Of a stretch of DNA of 21,946 nt, positions 1 through 10,949 are shown piece after piece. The DNA comes from Saprospiraceae bacterium (lineage in GTDB: Bacteria > Bacteroidota > Bacteroidia > Chitinophagales > Saprospiraceae): contig JADKGD010000020.1 of assembly GCA_016717145.1 (NCBI GenBank), positions 1 through 21,946 of the forward strand. The letters are read 5' to 3'. Within the stretch, counting starts at the first letter, position 1. Every line of letters starts with the position of its first letter. Made by a program: the position numbers and the translations under genes. The notes under the pieces were generated by a model, which ran no database searches, was not told the origin of the DNA, and worked only from the letters and a program-made list of their open reading frames with translations.

Positions 1-197
1 CAAATCAATATCCAGAGCATTTGAACTAAAAACTGAAAAAGGACTGCCTGAAAGTATAACAGCTTTTATTTCAGGTTTTTCTTTGACAAATTTATTGTAG
101 GGATATACTTCACAATATATGTTTAATTCTTCAACCTTCTTAATATTAGTTGTAGTATATTATATCAAAAATCAAGGATTACAATTAATTCATTCAT
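1..197 (-). CDS. guaA: GMP synthase (glutamine-hydrolysing), N-terminal fragment at window edge
   Basis: Partial gene running off the left edge. GuaA converts XMP to GMP with ammonia from its N-terminal class I glutamine amidotransferase domain. The reading begins MNELIVILDF, the usual start of the amidotransferase domain. After two frame changes it continues with QLI.RR and then VEELNIYCEVYPYNKF and IKAVILSGSPFSV, the conserved block ahead of the catalytic cysteine. The catalytic residues and the ATP-pyrophosphatase domain lie outside the window. The start at 195-197 is the only ATG that gives the conserved N-terminus. The segment at about 140-175 (normally DFGSQYTQLIARR) is scrambled by small indels, which I take as sequence error in an essential gene. 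It lies 79 nt downstream of the OmpA-like gene on the same strand and may be co-transcribed with it and nusB. Confidence 0.85.
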
Positions 198-276
198 AAG
201 TAAAAAGATATAATCTTATACCCAAAGTTTTGATAATAATTCTTGATATAATAAACAATAAAAATCTAATTTATTT

Positions 277-853
277 CTATATAAATTGTATTTTAACTTC
301 ATCTATATTTATATCCCCGTTTAAAGCTTCAAATTGGATGCGATTTAGGTCTATTCCCCTTATTTTAAAATAAGTCCTGATAGAATTTACTCTGTTTTTA
401 CTTAGCAGAGATTCGTCAAATGTATTGAGTGTTCGTAAAACAATTTTTGATTCACTTTTTTGTACGCAGGCGACTAATAACATTATCCAAAGACCTTAAT
501 GGCTTTGTCGCTTAAGGTTGCATAACCTGTATCAAAAGGAACAAAAATTTCGTCTTTTGATACCACTGCATAGCCTCCGCTCTTTTTAACTTCTGAAACC
601 TCTGTCAATTTTTTTTGTGTTAAAAATTGGCCATAATCCTGTATTTTTAGTGTATAACCTTCCAAATAATCAGGCCTATCTTTTATATAATACGATCAAT
701 ATTTCCTCCCTTCCCTAATTTCTGCTAGAACGGGACGGGAATCGTATAAAATAACCGCTTCTTTTGATGATTGGACAGAGAATCGTACTATTGGAATAAA
801 CACCGCTCAACAATAACACAAAACCGGGGGAAATTTTAGTTTTTAGCGTTCAT
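277..853 (-). CDS. Small secreted protein with OmpA-like C-terminal domain (frameshifted)
   Basis: Read across about three frame changes between the ATG at 851-853 and the stop at 277. The N-terminus looks like a signal peptide (KISPGFVLLLSGVYS). A middle part reads VRFSVQSSKEAVILYDSRPV, then DRPDYLEGYTLKIQDYGQF. The C-terminal part carries OmpA-type peptidoglycan-binding features: FVPFDTGYATLSDKAIKVF resembles the first strand and helix, and SKNRVNSIRTYFKIRGIDL the helix that normally reads SxxRAxxVxxYLxxxGI. The two OmpA halves meet at a TAATG overlap (481-485), which can be a one-base error or, less likely, a coupled start. At about 190 residues it would be a short periplasmic or outer-membrane anchored protein. 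It lies 57 nt after nusB and ahead of guaA on the same strand. The function of the middle region is not recognised. Confidence 0.6.
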
Positions 854-910
854 ATGGATTAAATTTTCAAACTTATTCTTCCAACAACCCTCTTCCTTTC
901 TTTAATTACA

Positions 911-1805
911 TTACCTTTCAATATTAGGATCCTGCAATAATTTGTCCAAAACCCCATTTATAAACTCTTTACTTTTTGAAGTACTATAGTTTTTAGCCAA
1001 CTCAACGTATTCATTAAGCGTTACCCTTTTTGGAATGGTCGGGCAATATAAAATCCTCACAGATTGCCATTTTAATCATTATCGCGTCCAAAATAGCAAA
1101 CCTCTTAGCATCCCAATTCTCTAACATCAGCACTTATTAACTCTAGTAACACTTTATCTTCACTTAAAGTTCTCTAAGCAAAATTTCCCCATATTCTTTT
1201 GATGTTTCCAGGTCTGGGTAATGCTCATTTATATAATCGTCATCATCACTTGGTAATGATTTAAGGACTTTTTTTTATCGTCCCAATAATTAGTGATTTA
1301 TCGTCTTTCCAATTGGCAAAACTGATCCCTCAATAATTTCATTAAACAATTCGCTTTTTCTGCAGAAACCTAAATAATTCCAACAACATTTCAAGATTTT
1401 CATCATTGTCTTCGTATCTTTAGATAAAAAGATGTTGTATGGTTCTTCTTTTACGAACTCAAAATAAATAGTTCTGAAATGATCTTTATCAACTGGTTGT
1501 GCAAAGTCGCTTTTTTCAAACTTTTTAATAAGAAGCTTGTTTTTCACAAGCCCCTGAATCATTTGGTTTGTCCAAAGTTTAGGGGTAAATAACTTGTCGA
1601 TTTCAGTTGGTAGATGTTTAGCTTTTCTTTTTTCAAAATCATCAGAAGCAGTTTTGGTAATTTGAATCAGGTTGTACAGGGAAAAAAGTAATAATTCAAA
1701 ACGTCACTTCAATTTTTTCCAAAGTATTCCTCATCATGATCAAAAGTAAGAGATCTATCCCCTGTTTTGAGCGTACAATACCTGCATCACTTTTACATTG
1801 TACAT
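911..1805 (-). CDS. nusB: Transcription antitermination factor NusB, long Bacteroidota form (frameshifted)
   Basis: NusB binds boxA RNA with NusE and takes part in rRNA antitermination. The N-terminus reads MYNVKVMQVLYAQNRG, the usual first helix, with SRR just upstream in the same frame. A middle block (1290-1562) reads GLVKNKLLIKKFEKSDFAQ and is the extra segment of the roughly 300-residue Bacteroidota form. The C-terminus reads LNEYVELAKNYSTSKSKEF and INGVLDKLLQDPNIER, then TAA at 911-913, the standard RNA-binding end of NusB. The span of about 298 codons fits the long form. At least four frame changes break it; blocks on both sides stay recognisable, so I treat it as a real gene with sequence errors. 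A -33/-7 promoter pair lies about 70-100 nt upstream of the chosen ATG. Confidence 0.85.
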
Positions 1806-1874
1806 TCGTCTGCTTGGGTCAGTTTTGAATTACTTTTAATTTCAGTTGACAATTTCTTCCTTGATTTTAACACA

Positions 1875-1904
1875 CAAATATAAGAATACATTTTAAATTA
1901 CAAA
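1875..1904 (-). promoter_or_regulatory. Bacteroidota-type promoter for nusB
   Basis: Read on the minus strand: TTTG (1901-1904), an 18-nt spacer, then TATATTTG (1875-1882), which fits the Bacteroidota -33 TTTG / -7 TAnnTTTG pattern. Transcription would start near 1867, giving a leader of about 60 nt before the nusB ATG. Confidence 0.55.
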
Positions 1905-2168
1905 TTTTTAACATTCGTTATTTATAAGTAAGTTTAATTTTGTCCGGTTATCTATCCGGAAAAGTAATATAAATGAAAAACCTATGTTTAGAAAACCATA
2001 TGGGGAGCATTTTATAATCGACATTCAACTTCCGGTTAATCCATTTTCTTTCTTTAAAAAAACAATAGTTACTGTCGCCAAGACATCAAAAAATAATAAA
2101 AATATTTTGAAATTATTTGGCTTGTTTTCTTAATAAATTTATAAATTTTACGACAAAATAAAGCCAAA
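1905..2168. other. Divergent intergenic region between nusB and the metalloprotease
   Basis: AT-rich stretch without a supportable gene. It contains a short hairpin TCCGG...CCGGA near 1943-1960 and A/T runs before the plus-strand ATG at 2169. I could not find a convincing TAnnTTTG box for the plus-strand gene. Confidence 0.5.
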
Positions 2169-5100
2169 ATGAAGGTATTGCAATTATTATTAGTTACAGG
2201 ATTTTTAGCTTTGCAAATCTTGTAATATGCCAGAAAAACTTATGGAAAAAGATTGATGGGAAAAATGTTCATTAGGATCGAAACAAAGGTATATAACACC
2301 TGAAAAATATGATGTTTTAACTTTTGATTTCAGTTAATTTCGAATCAAACCTTTAACGAAACAAATTGAGATCTTATTGTCGAAGAATTTATTATGGGCT
2401 TTCCGATGCCGGATGGCAGTTTGAAACTCATCTGAATGGCAGAAACGCCGGTTTTGACGACGCATTAATGATGAAGTTTCCAGGAAGCCACGTCTTTACC
2501 GGTAAAGGTATAGATCTACCTGCTGCATTCCTGAAAATGAGTAAATCTCCTTTGGTGTCCATGTAATGATTATGAATGAGGGACACCGTACTTTATATAT
2601 TGATCCATATACACAAGACAACCGGACGGAATACATCATGTATTACAAAAGGGACTAAAAAATAAAACCAAAAAATCTACTTGTGGCATTTCCGACAAAA
2701 CAAAGAGTCATCAGATGACGAAAAAGGAATTCAACCTTAGGTCTCATCATCACGTGTCAGTGACTGCACAACGTGAACATACAGACTTGCCCCTCGCTTG
2801 TACCGAGAGTATGCAAATTTCATGGAGGAACAGTTGAAAAGGTTCTAGCGGCATTACAATGCATCAATGACAAGGGTAAATGGTCTTTACGAGCGTGATG
2901 CAGCCATAACTATGAAATTAATCGGAAATACAGACAAATTAATCTATCTCGTTGGTGCAACTGATCCATATACAAATAATGACGGAGGCACTATGCTTGA
3001 TGAAAAATCAAGATAATGTTGACAATGTGATTGGATTTTCAAATTATGATATAGGCCACGTATTTAGCACTGGCGGAGGTGGAATCGCCGAACTCAGGTC
3101 TCCATGCAGTATTGGCAAGGCACGAGGTGTCACTGGTTCACCGACACCAATTGGTGATGCATTTGATATTGATTATGTTGCACATGAAATGGGCCATCAG
3201 TTTGGTGCTGATCATACCCAAAACAACGATTGTCAGAGAAACGAAAACAGCTATGGAACCTGGCAGTGGAAGTACCATAAATGGGATACGCCGGAATTTG
3301 TGACCCTAATATCCAAAACAATAGTGATGATCATTTTCATCGGCATCAGCTTGAGCGAAATTGCAAACTTTGTTGTGGCAGGTTCTGGAAATACCTGTGC
3401 AGTCAAAACGGACGGAGATAATCAAAACCAGTTGTCAGTGTATCAAAAGCAGCTACATCGATTCCAGTATCGACTTCATTTGGTACGGCGCAATTGTGGA
3501 AGTGACGCGCAAGACGGAGATCTTTTATCTTATTGCTGGGAACAGATCGATAATGAAACTGCCACTATGCCGCCAAAATCTACCAATACTGGAGGCCCTG
3601 CATTCAGATCACTATCACCTATGTCCAGTCCAGTGCGTTATTTCCCTGATTTACAACGCAGATATATGCTAACTTGGGAGGCACTTCCTAAATTTCATTA
3701 GCAAAGAAACAGGATTTCAGATTGTACAGTTCGAGATAATAACCCAAAAAGGCGGTTGTACTGATGCGGCTTAAATGTGTTGAAGTAAAACATCAACTCG
3801 CAGCTGGACCATTTTTAGTAAGCTATCCAAATCTAGCTTTGGTAAACTGGCTTGTTGGTACCAAACAAACCATAACCTGGGATGTGGCAAAAACTGACCT
3901 TGCTCCTATAAATTGTAAATTTGTAAACATACTTCTATCAATTGATGGGGGCAAATCATATACCATTACTTTAGCCAGCAAGTTGCCAAATACAGGGTGT
4001 TACGGAGAACAGAAACAATTCAATATGCCGACCTCAACTGCCAAAGTTATGGTCATAGCTGATGATAATATCTTTTGGTGATGTGTCAAATGCAAATTTT
4101 AAAATTACTACTTCTTTTTCAGTTTCATCTGACGTAACTAAAATTGATGTTTGCAATCAGACTATAAGTCAATGCTACCATCACTTTGTCTAAAATCCAG
4201 AATATTAATCAAAGCATTGACTTAACTGTGGGCAACGGACCAATGGAATTGCAATATACATTCAGCGCCAATCCTGTGAATTTGCCTAACCCTTAGTAAT
4301 AACTATTTTCAAACCTTCAGCCCTTTCTTTAGGAAAAAATCTTTAAAGTTCGTGCGAGTAATTTATCGAATGAAAAAATTGACAACCGACATAGAATTGC
4401 TTGTAGGAAATAAAACCCATTAAGCGCAACTCTTACCCCTTCATTAAATTTTACTGATGATATTGAACTGATAAATGTTAATTTTGCCTGGAAGATATAT
4501 CCTAAGTATAATATTGTAATATTGAAATTTCAACAAATCCATCTTTTGGACCCCATAGTCCACACACAAGTGTTGTTTCATCCAGTTCGTATAAAACAAC
4601 AAAATTTAGTCGCCGGTAAAGTTTATTACCGGTATGCGTAAAGCTAATAGCCCGTGTATTATAAAATCCTTGTGGAACAAATATTTTCATTTAAAAACAG
4701 CTTCATCAACGGATCACAAACTGCCACATTATTAACGAATGGTAGTTTTGCTTGTAAATGCCGGACAATCAGTGAGATCAATAGAGATAAGTTAAACATT
4801 TTAAGTGCAAATGCCGAAAACTGTCAGATCACTTTAACGAGCTTACCTTTATATGGCGATTTGAAATTAAAAGGCGTAATATTATCTCTTGGGGGAATCA
4901 TCAAATTATCCGAGGTTATAAATAACGAACTTGTCTACTTGCATAAAGGGGGAATAAATGAAACTGATAAATTTAATTTCGATATTCTTGATGATCTAAA
5001 CCGTTGGTTACCAGGAAATTCCTTTAATATCATAAATACGCCAAACAACATTGGGCATTGCTGCTTTAGTAGAAAGAGGGATGACCTTGCTATGGGGATA

Positions 5101-6619
5101 CACAATGCAAGCATATCGGTAGAAGGATTCGGCGGTAATAGTCCTTACACATATTCGATGGATAATATTAATTTTCAAACATCAAATAAATTTGAAAACC
5201 TGACTGGCGGCTCTTATACATTTTTTGTAAAAGATGCGCTTGGTGCCGTAAAATCATCAAATGTCATTAATATAGTCGAACCTTCTCAAATTCTTATGCT
5301 AACAGCATTAGATAAATATGATATTAAAATACTTGCAACCGGAGGTAAAGGAATGCTTAATTTTTCTATTGATGATATAAACTATATGCCTTCAACCGTC
5401 ATTAAAGATCCTGGAAACGGGTCTTATACCGTCTACGTTAAAGATGAAAATGGATGTAAAAAGATCAACCAGGTAACTATAGACATACCCAAATTAGAAT
5501 CAATTGCATTACTAACTACAGACATTTTCTGTTCCGGGCAAAAGCTACCATAGAAATCAATGGTTCAGGTGGCATTCCACCTTATTCTTTCAGCCTCAAA
5601 TGGGGTAACATCAGAGCACCGGTACATTTATGCTACAGTGGTAAATATTCCTTGTTTGTAAAAGATGCCGGAGATAAAGTTATCGCATCAGATACGCTCT
5701 TACTTCAAATCCACCTGCATTAAATATTACTTTTGCTCCTAATAGATATGACATTACTGTCAATGTTACTGGTGGTAATCCACCATATCAATATAGTCTC
5801 GATAATGTTGATTTTATTCCAATAAATATCATTACAATTCCAGGAAATGGCACATACAAAATATATGTCAAGGACTCAAATCAGTGTACTAAGTCAAATT
5901 CCTTATCTATCAATTTATTGTCTACTGTAAATCAAACCATAAAACAAATCTCTTGCAACGGCAAAAATGACGGGTCTATTAAACTGCTTGCTGCAAATGG
6001 AACGTCTCCCTTTTAAATACTGTTTTAATGGCTCGCCATTTGGCACGATCAAAGAATGGCCAAATCTTATTCCTGGTACATATACTTACGTTGTTAAAGA
6101 CGCTAAAACGATTCGATATCAGGTAGTATTCAAATTACTGAACCTGAAATATTAAAATCAGAGCTCCAAATTAATCAGAAAAACCTAACTATTGTAGCGT
6201 CTGGCGGAACACCACCTTACAAATATAGCATTGATGGAGGCACTAATTACCTTGATAACAATACATTTAATGACTTGCCTGAAAATACATATAATGTCTC
6301 TATAAAAGATAAAAATGGTTGTATCGCAACAACAATAGCAGTAATTTCATCCAGCATCGACATTTTAAAAAATATTGACATACAATTAACACCCAATCCT
6401 GCTTCGGATTTCGTAAGCATAAATTCTATATCATTTGGTTTTCCAGGGACAACATTAAAACTTTCCAATATTACTGGACAAGTTTTGGATATTTCAAACA
6501 AATTAGTTAAAAATCCGGATGTATGGGTACTCAATGTAAAAGATTTACCTTCAGGAATTTATATTGTATCATTGGTTACCAATTTAAAAAGCATTTCAAA
6601 ATTATTCATCAAACAATAG
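2169..6619 (+). CDS. Secreted reprolysin-like zinc metalloprotease with SprB-type repeats and T9SS sorting domain (multiply frameshifted)
   Basis: A single gene of about 1,480 codons broken into many frames. It begins with a signal peptide (MKVLQLLLVTGFLALQIL). A propeptide-like N-terminal region reads FPMPDGSLK, MMKFPGSHVFTGKGID and IDPYTQDNRTEYIMYYKRD. The catalytic domain follows: YDIGHVFSTGGGG, then the metzincin zinc site HEMGHQFGADH (HExxHxxGxxH, codons 3183-3215), then the Met-turn AMEPGSGSTI, continuing in the next frame as MGYAGICDPN. After the protease come a Fn3-like segment (about 4440-4700, NIEISTNPSFG and GKVYY), a cadherin-like stretch, about six SprB-like repeats (5100-6350) and a T9SS type A sorting domain with a PNPASDFVSI motif and the end LFIKQ. 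The substrate is unknown. Such enzymes are exported across the outer membrane and act at the surface or outside the cell. The catalytic and export signals are all present, which argues for sequence errors over decay. Confidence 0.85.
5100..6350 (+). repeat. About six SprB-like beta-sandwich repeats inside the metalloprotease gene
   Basis: Protein-level repeats of about 60-70 residues, each with a GG.xPYxYSxD core and a GxYxxxVKDxxG end: GGNSPYTYSMDN (5134), GGKGMLNFSIDD (5341), GGIPPYSFSL (5570), GGNPPYQYSLDN (5773), GTSPFKYCFNG (5999) and GGTPPYKYSIDGG (6205). This matches the SprB repeat found in T9SS-secreted adhesins and proteases of Bacteroidota. Some repeats are broken by frame changes, but the order is continuous. 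Confidence 0.75.
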
Positions 6620-7100
6620 GTGATGATTATAAATAATTAGGAACAGCACTGATTCTGGGTTAGGGTTTTTAAGTGTATGTATATAGGATTAATACTCAAG
6701 TTAAATTGACTGCAGTAGTGTCTTTGATTTTCTAATAGATGCCGAGTAAATTAACAATCAACGAGTCTATTTGCTGTCAAATCAATTATTTTCTATCCAG
6801 ATTACGTTCCAAAATTCTTAATAAGAATCATTAGTATGTATAAAAGCTAGTTGTCTGGGTCATTGCTATTTCGACAATTTATTAATTCGTATTATTTTAA
6901 CGTGAGTTCGATGTGATTTTGTCATGATTTTTGCATATTATAGCAATAATCCCGCCAAAATTATGTGTATTTGCATTTGTGCCCCTGGGTTTAAATCCAG
7001 GGTTACAAATATTTAACCCTTTCAGGGTTTTATGGTAAAAATCTAGCCCTGACTTTAACATAAAGCATTATAAATGATTGTTTTATTCGCCGAACTCACG
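6620..7100. other. Convergent intergenic region holding a MITE/REP-like element
   Basis: No gene is supported between the metalloprotease stop and the DoxX-type gene stop. From 6898 onward it contains the inverted-repeat element described separately. Near 6814-6828 there is a perfect ATTCTTA-A-TAAGAAT palindrome without a T-run, so I do not call it a terminator. Confidence 0.5.
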
Positions 7101-7103
7101 TTA
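6898..7103. repeat. 206-bp MITE/REP-like element with 13-bp inverted ends
   Basis: TAACGTGAGTTCG at 6898-6910 and its exact reverse complement CGAACTCACGTTA at 7091-7103 bound a non-coding 206-bp segment. Inside are two hairpins: CCCTGGGTTTAAATCCAGGG (6983-7002, one G.T position) and AACCCT-TTC-AGGGTT (7015-7029). Both resemble dispersed palindromes seen in Bacteroidota intergenic DNA. The right end supplies the stop codon of the neighbouring minus-strand gene. No transposase is encoded and no clear target-site duplication is seen. Confidence 0.5.
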
Positions 7104-8585
7104 TTTTAGGAAATTTTCTTTTATCGTTTGCCATTCAGGTAATTTTTTGAAATGCCACTTGTGTAACAATACGCCATTTTTCCATAGAACAATTCCAGGA
7201 TTTGATCGCATCATTGTTTTGAGTAATTTTTCATCAGCAGTCAGAAACTCAGCATTAATACCGGATTCTTTTGCTAATGTGGCAGCTTTTTCTGCATCGA
7301 CGCCACTAATAACAACAGACATTTTTACATTATCTTTAGCAGCAGCATCGTTAAGAGGTTTAATCACATTGATAAATGTGGCAAGAAATTCAGGGTTCCA
7401 TTCAATATCATAATAAACTTCATCTTTATTCTTTATTTCTTTAATTGACTTCACAATCTGCATACTATCCTTATATCCCGACACAGCTATTGTATCAGAT
7501 AAATAAAGGGTATCCTGAATGGTGCGGTGATTCTCAATGGCCTTATAATCTGCTTTATACACAACTATCATAAGGTGTGGTTCAGGATTAGATAAATATA
7601 GATTCGTTTTTTCATTTCCGTCAAAATCTGTAATATCAAAATGTGATATTTTGGTCTCCTTTATTGTCGGTTCTGTTTTAATTTGTTCGATTGTTTCATA
7701 TTCGTCAGTAATTGCAGATAAATTTTTAAGATATTCGTCGTAGGTAAACAGTTTGATTTCTCCATTTTTTTTGTTTTTCATTTTCATTGCAAGAACCTTT
7801 ACAGCTGCGGAAGCTTCCATCTCAGCTTTTTTTATAGCTGCAATGTTGGCTCCATTTCTGAATGGACGAAAATCTACATGAGGCTCATCCCAGTGAAAGT
7901 TATAAATACAATATAGAAATAATAAAATCGTAGAGCCCCCTATGATAATATTTCTGGTCATACGGCTAAATAACTGATGCATGCTTCGAGTGAAAAACAA
8001 AAAATAAAAGGCCGGTAATAATAAAAATATATCTTTAAAAAATGATATCCTCGGTTCCAGTTTTAGAAAATCACCAAACATCGCACAATCTGTCACCCTC
8101 ATGTTTGTTACTTTGTACTCACCCCAGGCAGAGAAATTAAAAAGTTCTGATCCATAGGCACATAACCTGTCAAAATGTAAACCCTGTCAGCACTGTAAAA
8201 AAGCTACAAGCAAAAGAACATAAATGCAGTAAGTTTGGGTCGATCACCCATGGTGAGCATAAAACCTAATACGATCTCAAAGATGACCATAAAAATAGCA
8301 AAAAGTCATGGAATAGCTAGACAAGAAGGGAAATATCGGAGCTACAAAACTGATAGCTGTCTCTGCAAATGTGGTCTCAAACTGTGCAAAATAGTCTTCC
8401 ATTTTAATGGCTGTTCCCATTGGATCAACGGCTTTTACCCAGCCTGAGAAAATAAATAAAATCCCTGTAAAATTCTGTAAATACGTCATAAACAATGACT
8501 TATGAACTTTATAAAACCGTGTCATTATCAGCGTAACAATTAATGCGGCAATGCCAATATAAGTCATTAGAGTAAGTAAAGTCAT
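7101..8585 (-). CDS. DoxX-type membrane protein with thioredoxin-like C-terminal region (BT_3928-like, frameshifted)
   Basis: About 494 codons read from ATG 8583-8585 to the stop at 7101. The N-terminal half is membrane-embedded: MTLLTLMTYIGIAALIVTLI, then NFTGILFIFSGWVKAVDPMG, the hallmark loop of DoxX-type proteins, and further hydrophobic helices (IFEIVLGFMLTMGDRPK, YSADRVYILTGYVPMDQN). After the frame changes (about 8110-8290) it continues FGDFLKLEPRISFFKD, two more helices and a charged linker. The C-terminal domain of about 130 residues ends in a thioredoxin-like fold (NPGIVLWKNGVLLHKWHF), probably periplasmic. Relatives usually read CGCFGDF where this copy reads CAMFGDF; two compensating indels explain this. 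The role is not established; a redox or membrane-homeostasis job is inferred from the fold only. Confidence 0.7.
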
Positions 8586-8631
8586 GAGATTGTTTTAATA
8601 TGGTGGATCTTATCCGGTGTCAATAATTCTA

Positions 8632-8662
8632 CAAATGTAGGTATTTAATAATTGAGGACGAA
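8632..8662 (-). promoter_or_regulatory. Bacteroidota-type promoter for the DoxX-type gene
   Basis: On the minus strand TTCG (8659-8662), a 19-nt spacer and TACATTTG (8632-8639) fit the -33/-7 pattern, with one mismatch in the -33 box. The expected start lies about 40 nt upstream of the ATG at 8585. Confidence 0.5.
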
Positions 8663-8744
8663 TAATGATAATTTAATATTTGTAAAACAAGTGTTAAGGC
8701 ATCGATCAATCGTATTTTGTTTTTACCAGATTTAGCATTTTAGT

Positions 8745-10772
8745 TCAATCGATGTGGTACTGAACAAAACATCCAATATTTCGCTGTGAGGCTGCCTCAT
8801 AATATCGTCCAGCTGCAGCATTTGCCCTAAAATTGGAATATACAAGAGAATTAAAAATATTATTTACTTGCAATCCTAGTGTGATTTTTTTTGAATACTT
8901 TGAGGTGGTACCAAATACAATATTTGCATCAACATAAGCTTTTGACTTTGTAAAGTTCACGTCGTCCAGCCACATAACCCCATTGTAAGCTATTGTCCCC
9001 TCTGCAGATACATAAGAAGATACAGGAAAAGAAATACCGGTATTAAACTTATGTAGAGGAATGAGCGGCTGTTTATTTCCGGTAAGATCACTTGAGCCTA
9101 TCAAATATTTGGTAAATTTAAAATCAGAGTAACTATAATTGACAGACAGGTTTAATGTAGGGGATAGGGCGATTTTAAATTCAGCATCAATACCTTTTCT
9201 GTTTGTTTGGGCAGCATTGCGATAAAATGTTTTTCCTGAAATTCCGCTAATTCAAAACCTTGTATCTGCTGCTTTACCTGTATATAATAAGCTGATATGG
9301 CCCACATAAAAGATTGTTTTGTGTTGATTTCAACCCAGCTTCAGTAAGAATTGCTGATTCAGGATTGAGCAAAGAATTAAATCCTGTATTAGCTGAAGGA
9401 TTATTGGTCAGTTCGTTTAACGTAGGCATTTCGAATGAAGTAGATAGGTTGACATATAGAATGGATCTTTTATCTATTTTCAAACCCATACCCAAAGCAC
9501 CATTTATTTTATTAAAACTGCGTCTGCCATTCTGAACACCATTTGAGGTAAACAAATTATTAAGCGAATAGTTATTGAAGTCGTACCTTAATAACTGATG
9601 TAGTGAAAGTCGACCTTTTTGCCATTGAAGCTGTTGGAAAACTGCGTTATTAAAAACCCTTTCATTTTGATCAGTCTGCCTCTTCCCTTGATTGCCTGAA
9701 AGATTTTGTGAAAGTGTGCGACGATCATCCTGGAATTCGACTTAGTGCCCGAGCATTATTAAGATGTTTTTTAAACCCTTAATGTCAATACTGTTTGTTA
9801 TGCCAACAAAATTTCTGTTAAGATCAACGATGCCATTGTTTTCTGTGGGTAACTTTCCTAAAAAGTCTCTTTTCCTATAAAACAATAGAGATTTCAATAC
9901 TGCAAGTTTTGTAAAGCTATAATTCATCTTTAGCGCTATGTGAGCCCCTTTGACGGCTTCACCAGCCTGATATTGTAAGTTTCTCGCGTTAGGTTGCCAT
10001 CTGTTTTCCTTAAACTGGATCTCAGTTAAAGCGCCCGGGTCATTACCTTCAGGTGATATATAAAAACCTGAAATTAAGGTGAGGTTAAGTTTGTCAGAAA
10101 CTTGATATCTTGTAGTATTATACACAGTAGTAGTCTTAGCAGTACTGTAATCACGATTACCTTTGAAGCGATGATGATTTATTGATAACAAATTGTTGAT
10201 CTTATTTGACACCACTTTATACTTTAAGCCAAGATCATAAGAACCCAAAGTATTTATTCTGGAAGTAAACAACACCCCATCTGACATTTGATTGCCAAAA
10301 GTACTCAATGCAATGGCTCCGCCACCAGCATTTCCAAGTCTTGCAGCAAGGCCCGATCTCACAACCTCAATATCTGCTACATCAAAATACTAATTTCGTC
10401 CAATTGACTGGTGCCGTCCGGTGATGTAAGTGGGACCCATCAATAAATAATCTGATGCCCCTTATGCCAAATGCAGAACGACTACCGAAGCCGCGAATGG
10501 CAATACGCAAATCCTGGGCAAAATTCTCACCATTAAAACATTGTATACCACTCCTACGATCCAGCGTATTCCTAAGATTGTTTTGGTAAGTATCAATCTG
10601 ATGCAAACTGTCTTTGGTATAAGTCCAAGGTAGCATTTGTATTGTGCGAGGTGCAACAAGGTAATTTCGTTTAAACTTCCTAAGACAAGCGTATCCTGTT
10701 CCAAGTCAACTGAAAGCCCAACATTTGTCCAAACAAAACCCAAAGAAGTGTACAAATACTTTTCAAAGACAT
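8745..10772 (-). CDS. TonB-dependent outer-membrane receptor, plug plus barrel (frameshifted)
   Basis: Reads from ATG 10770-10772 (signal peptide MSLKSICTLLWVLFGQMLGF) to the stop at 8745, about 676 codons across several frame changes. The plug domain shows VAPRTIQMLPWTYTKDSLH, ENFAQDLRIAIRGFGSRSAF, GIRGIRLFIDG and IEVVRSGLAARLGNAGGGAI. The barrel includes SFEMPTLNELTNNPSANTGF, a block typical of siderophore-type receptors, and ends VQYHID. The mature N-terminus is short (LEQDTLVLGSLNEI) and has no carboxypeptidase-like domain, unlike the receptor encoded upstream. It takes up a ligand across the outer membrane with energy from TonB-ExbBD. The ligand is not readable from the sequence; iron-siderophore or a thiamine-related compound are both possible. 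It lies 177 nt downstream of the TPP-controlled receptor with no obvious promoter between them, so it may share that control. Confidence 0.8.
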
Positions 10773-10949
10773 CTATTCTTAAATATTTTAAGGCTATTTA
10801 TTTGGTAAAAAATCTTTAGCTGATCAAAACCAAAAACACGTTTGCCGCATTATCAATGGCCTCCGGTTTTCTCTTATGGCTCAAATGGCACCATCTTATT
10901 ATAAAACCACAAGGTAATCTATATATCCAAACTGGCACACAAACAACAT

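Noticed and set aside
4502..4690. Minus-strand 62-codon open frame inside the metalloprotease
   Set aside because: The plus strand reads NIEISTNPSFG and GKVYY over the same interval, which fits a Fn3-like part of the protease, so the minus frame is a shadow.
7078..7413. Plus-strand 111-codon open frame
   Set aside because: It is antisense to the thioredoxin-like end of the DoxX-type protein, which is well supported.
10773..10949. Possible small gene between the two TonB receptors
   Set aside because: All frames have stops within short distance and no conserved motif or start region was found.
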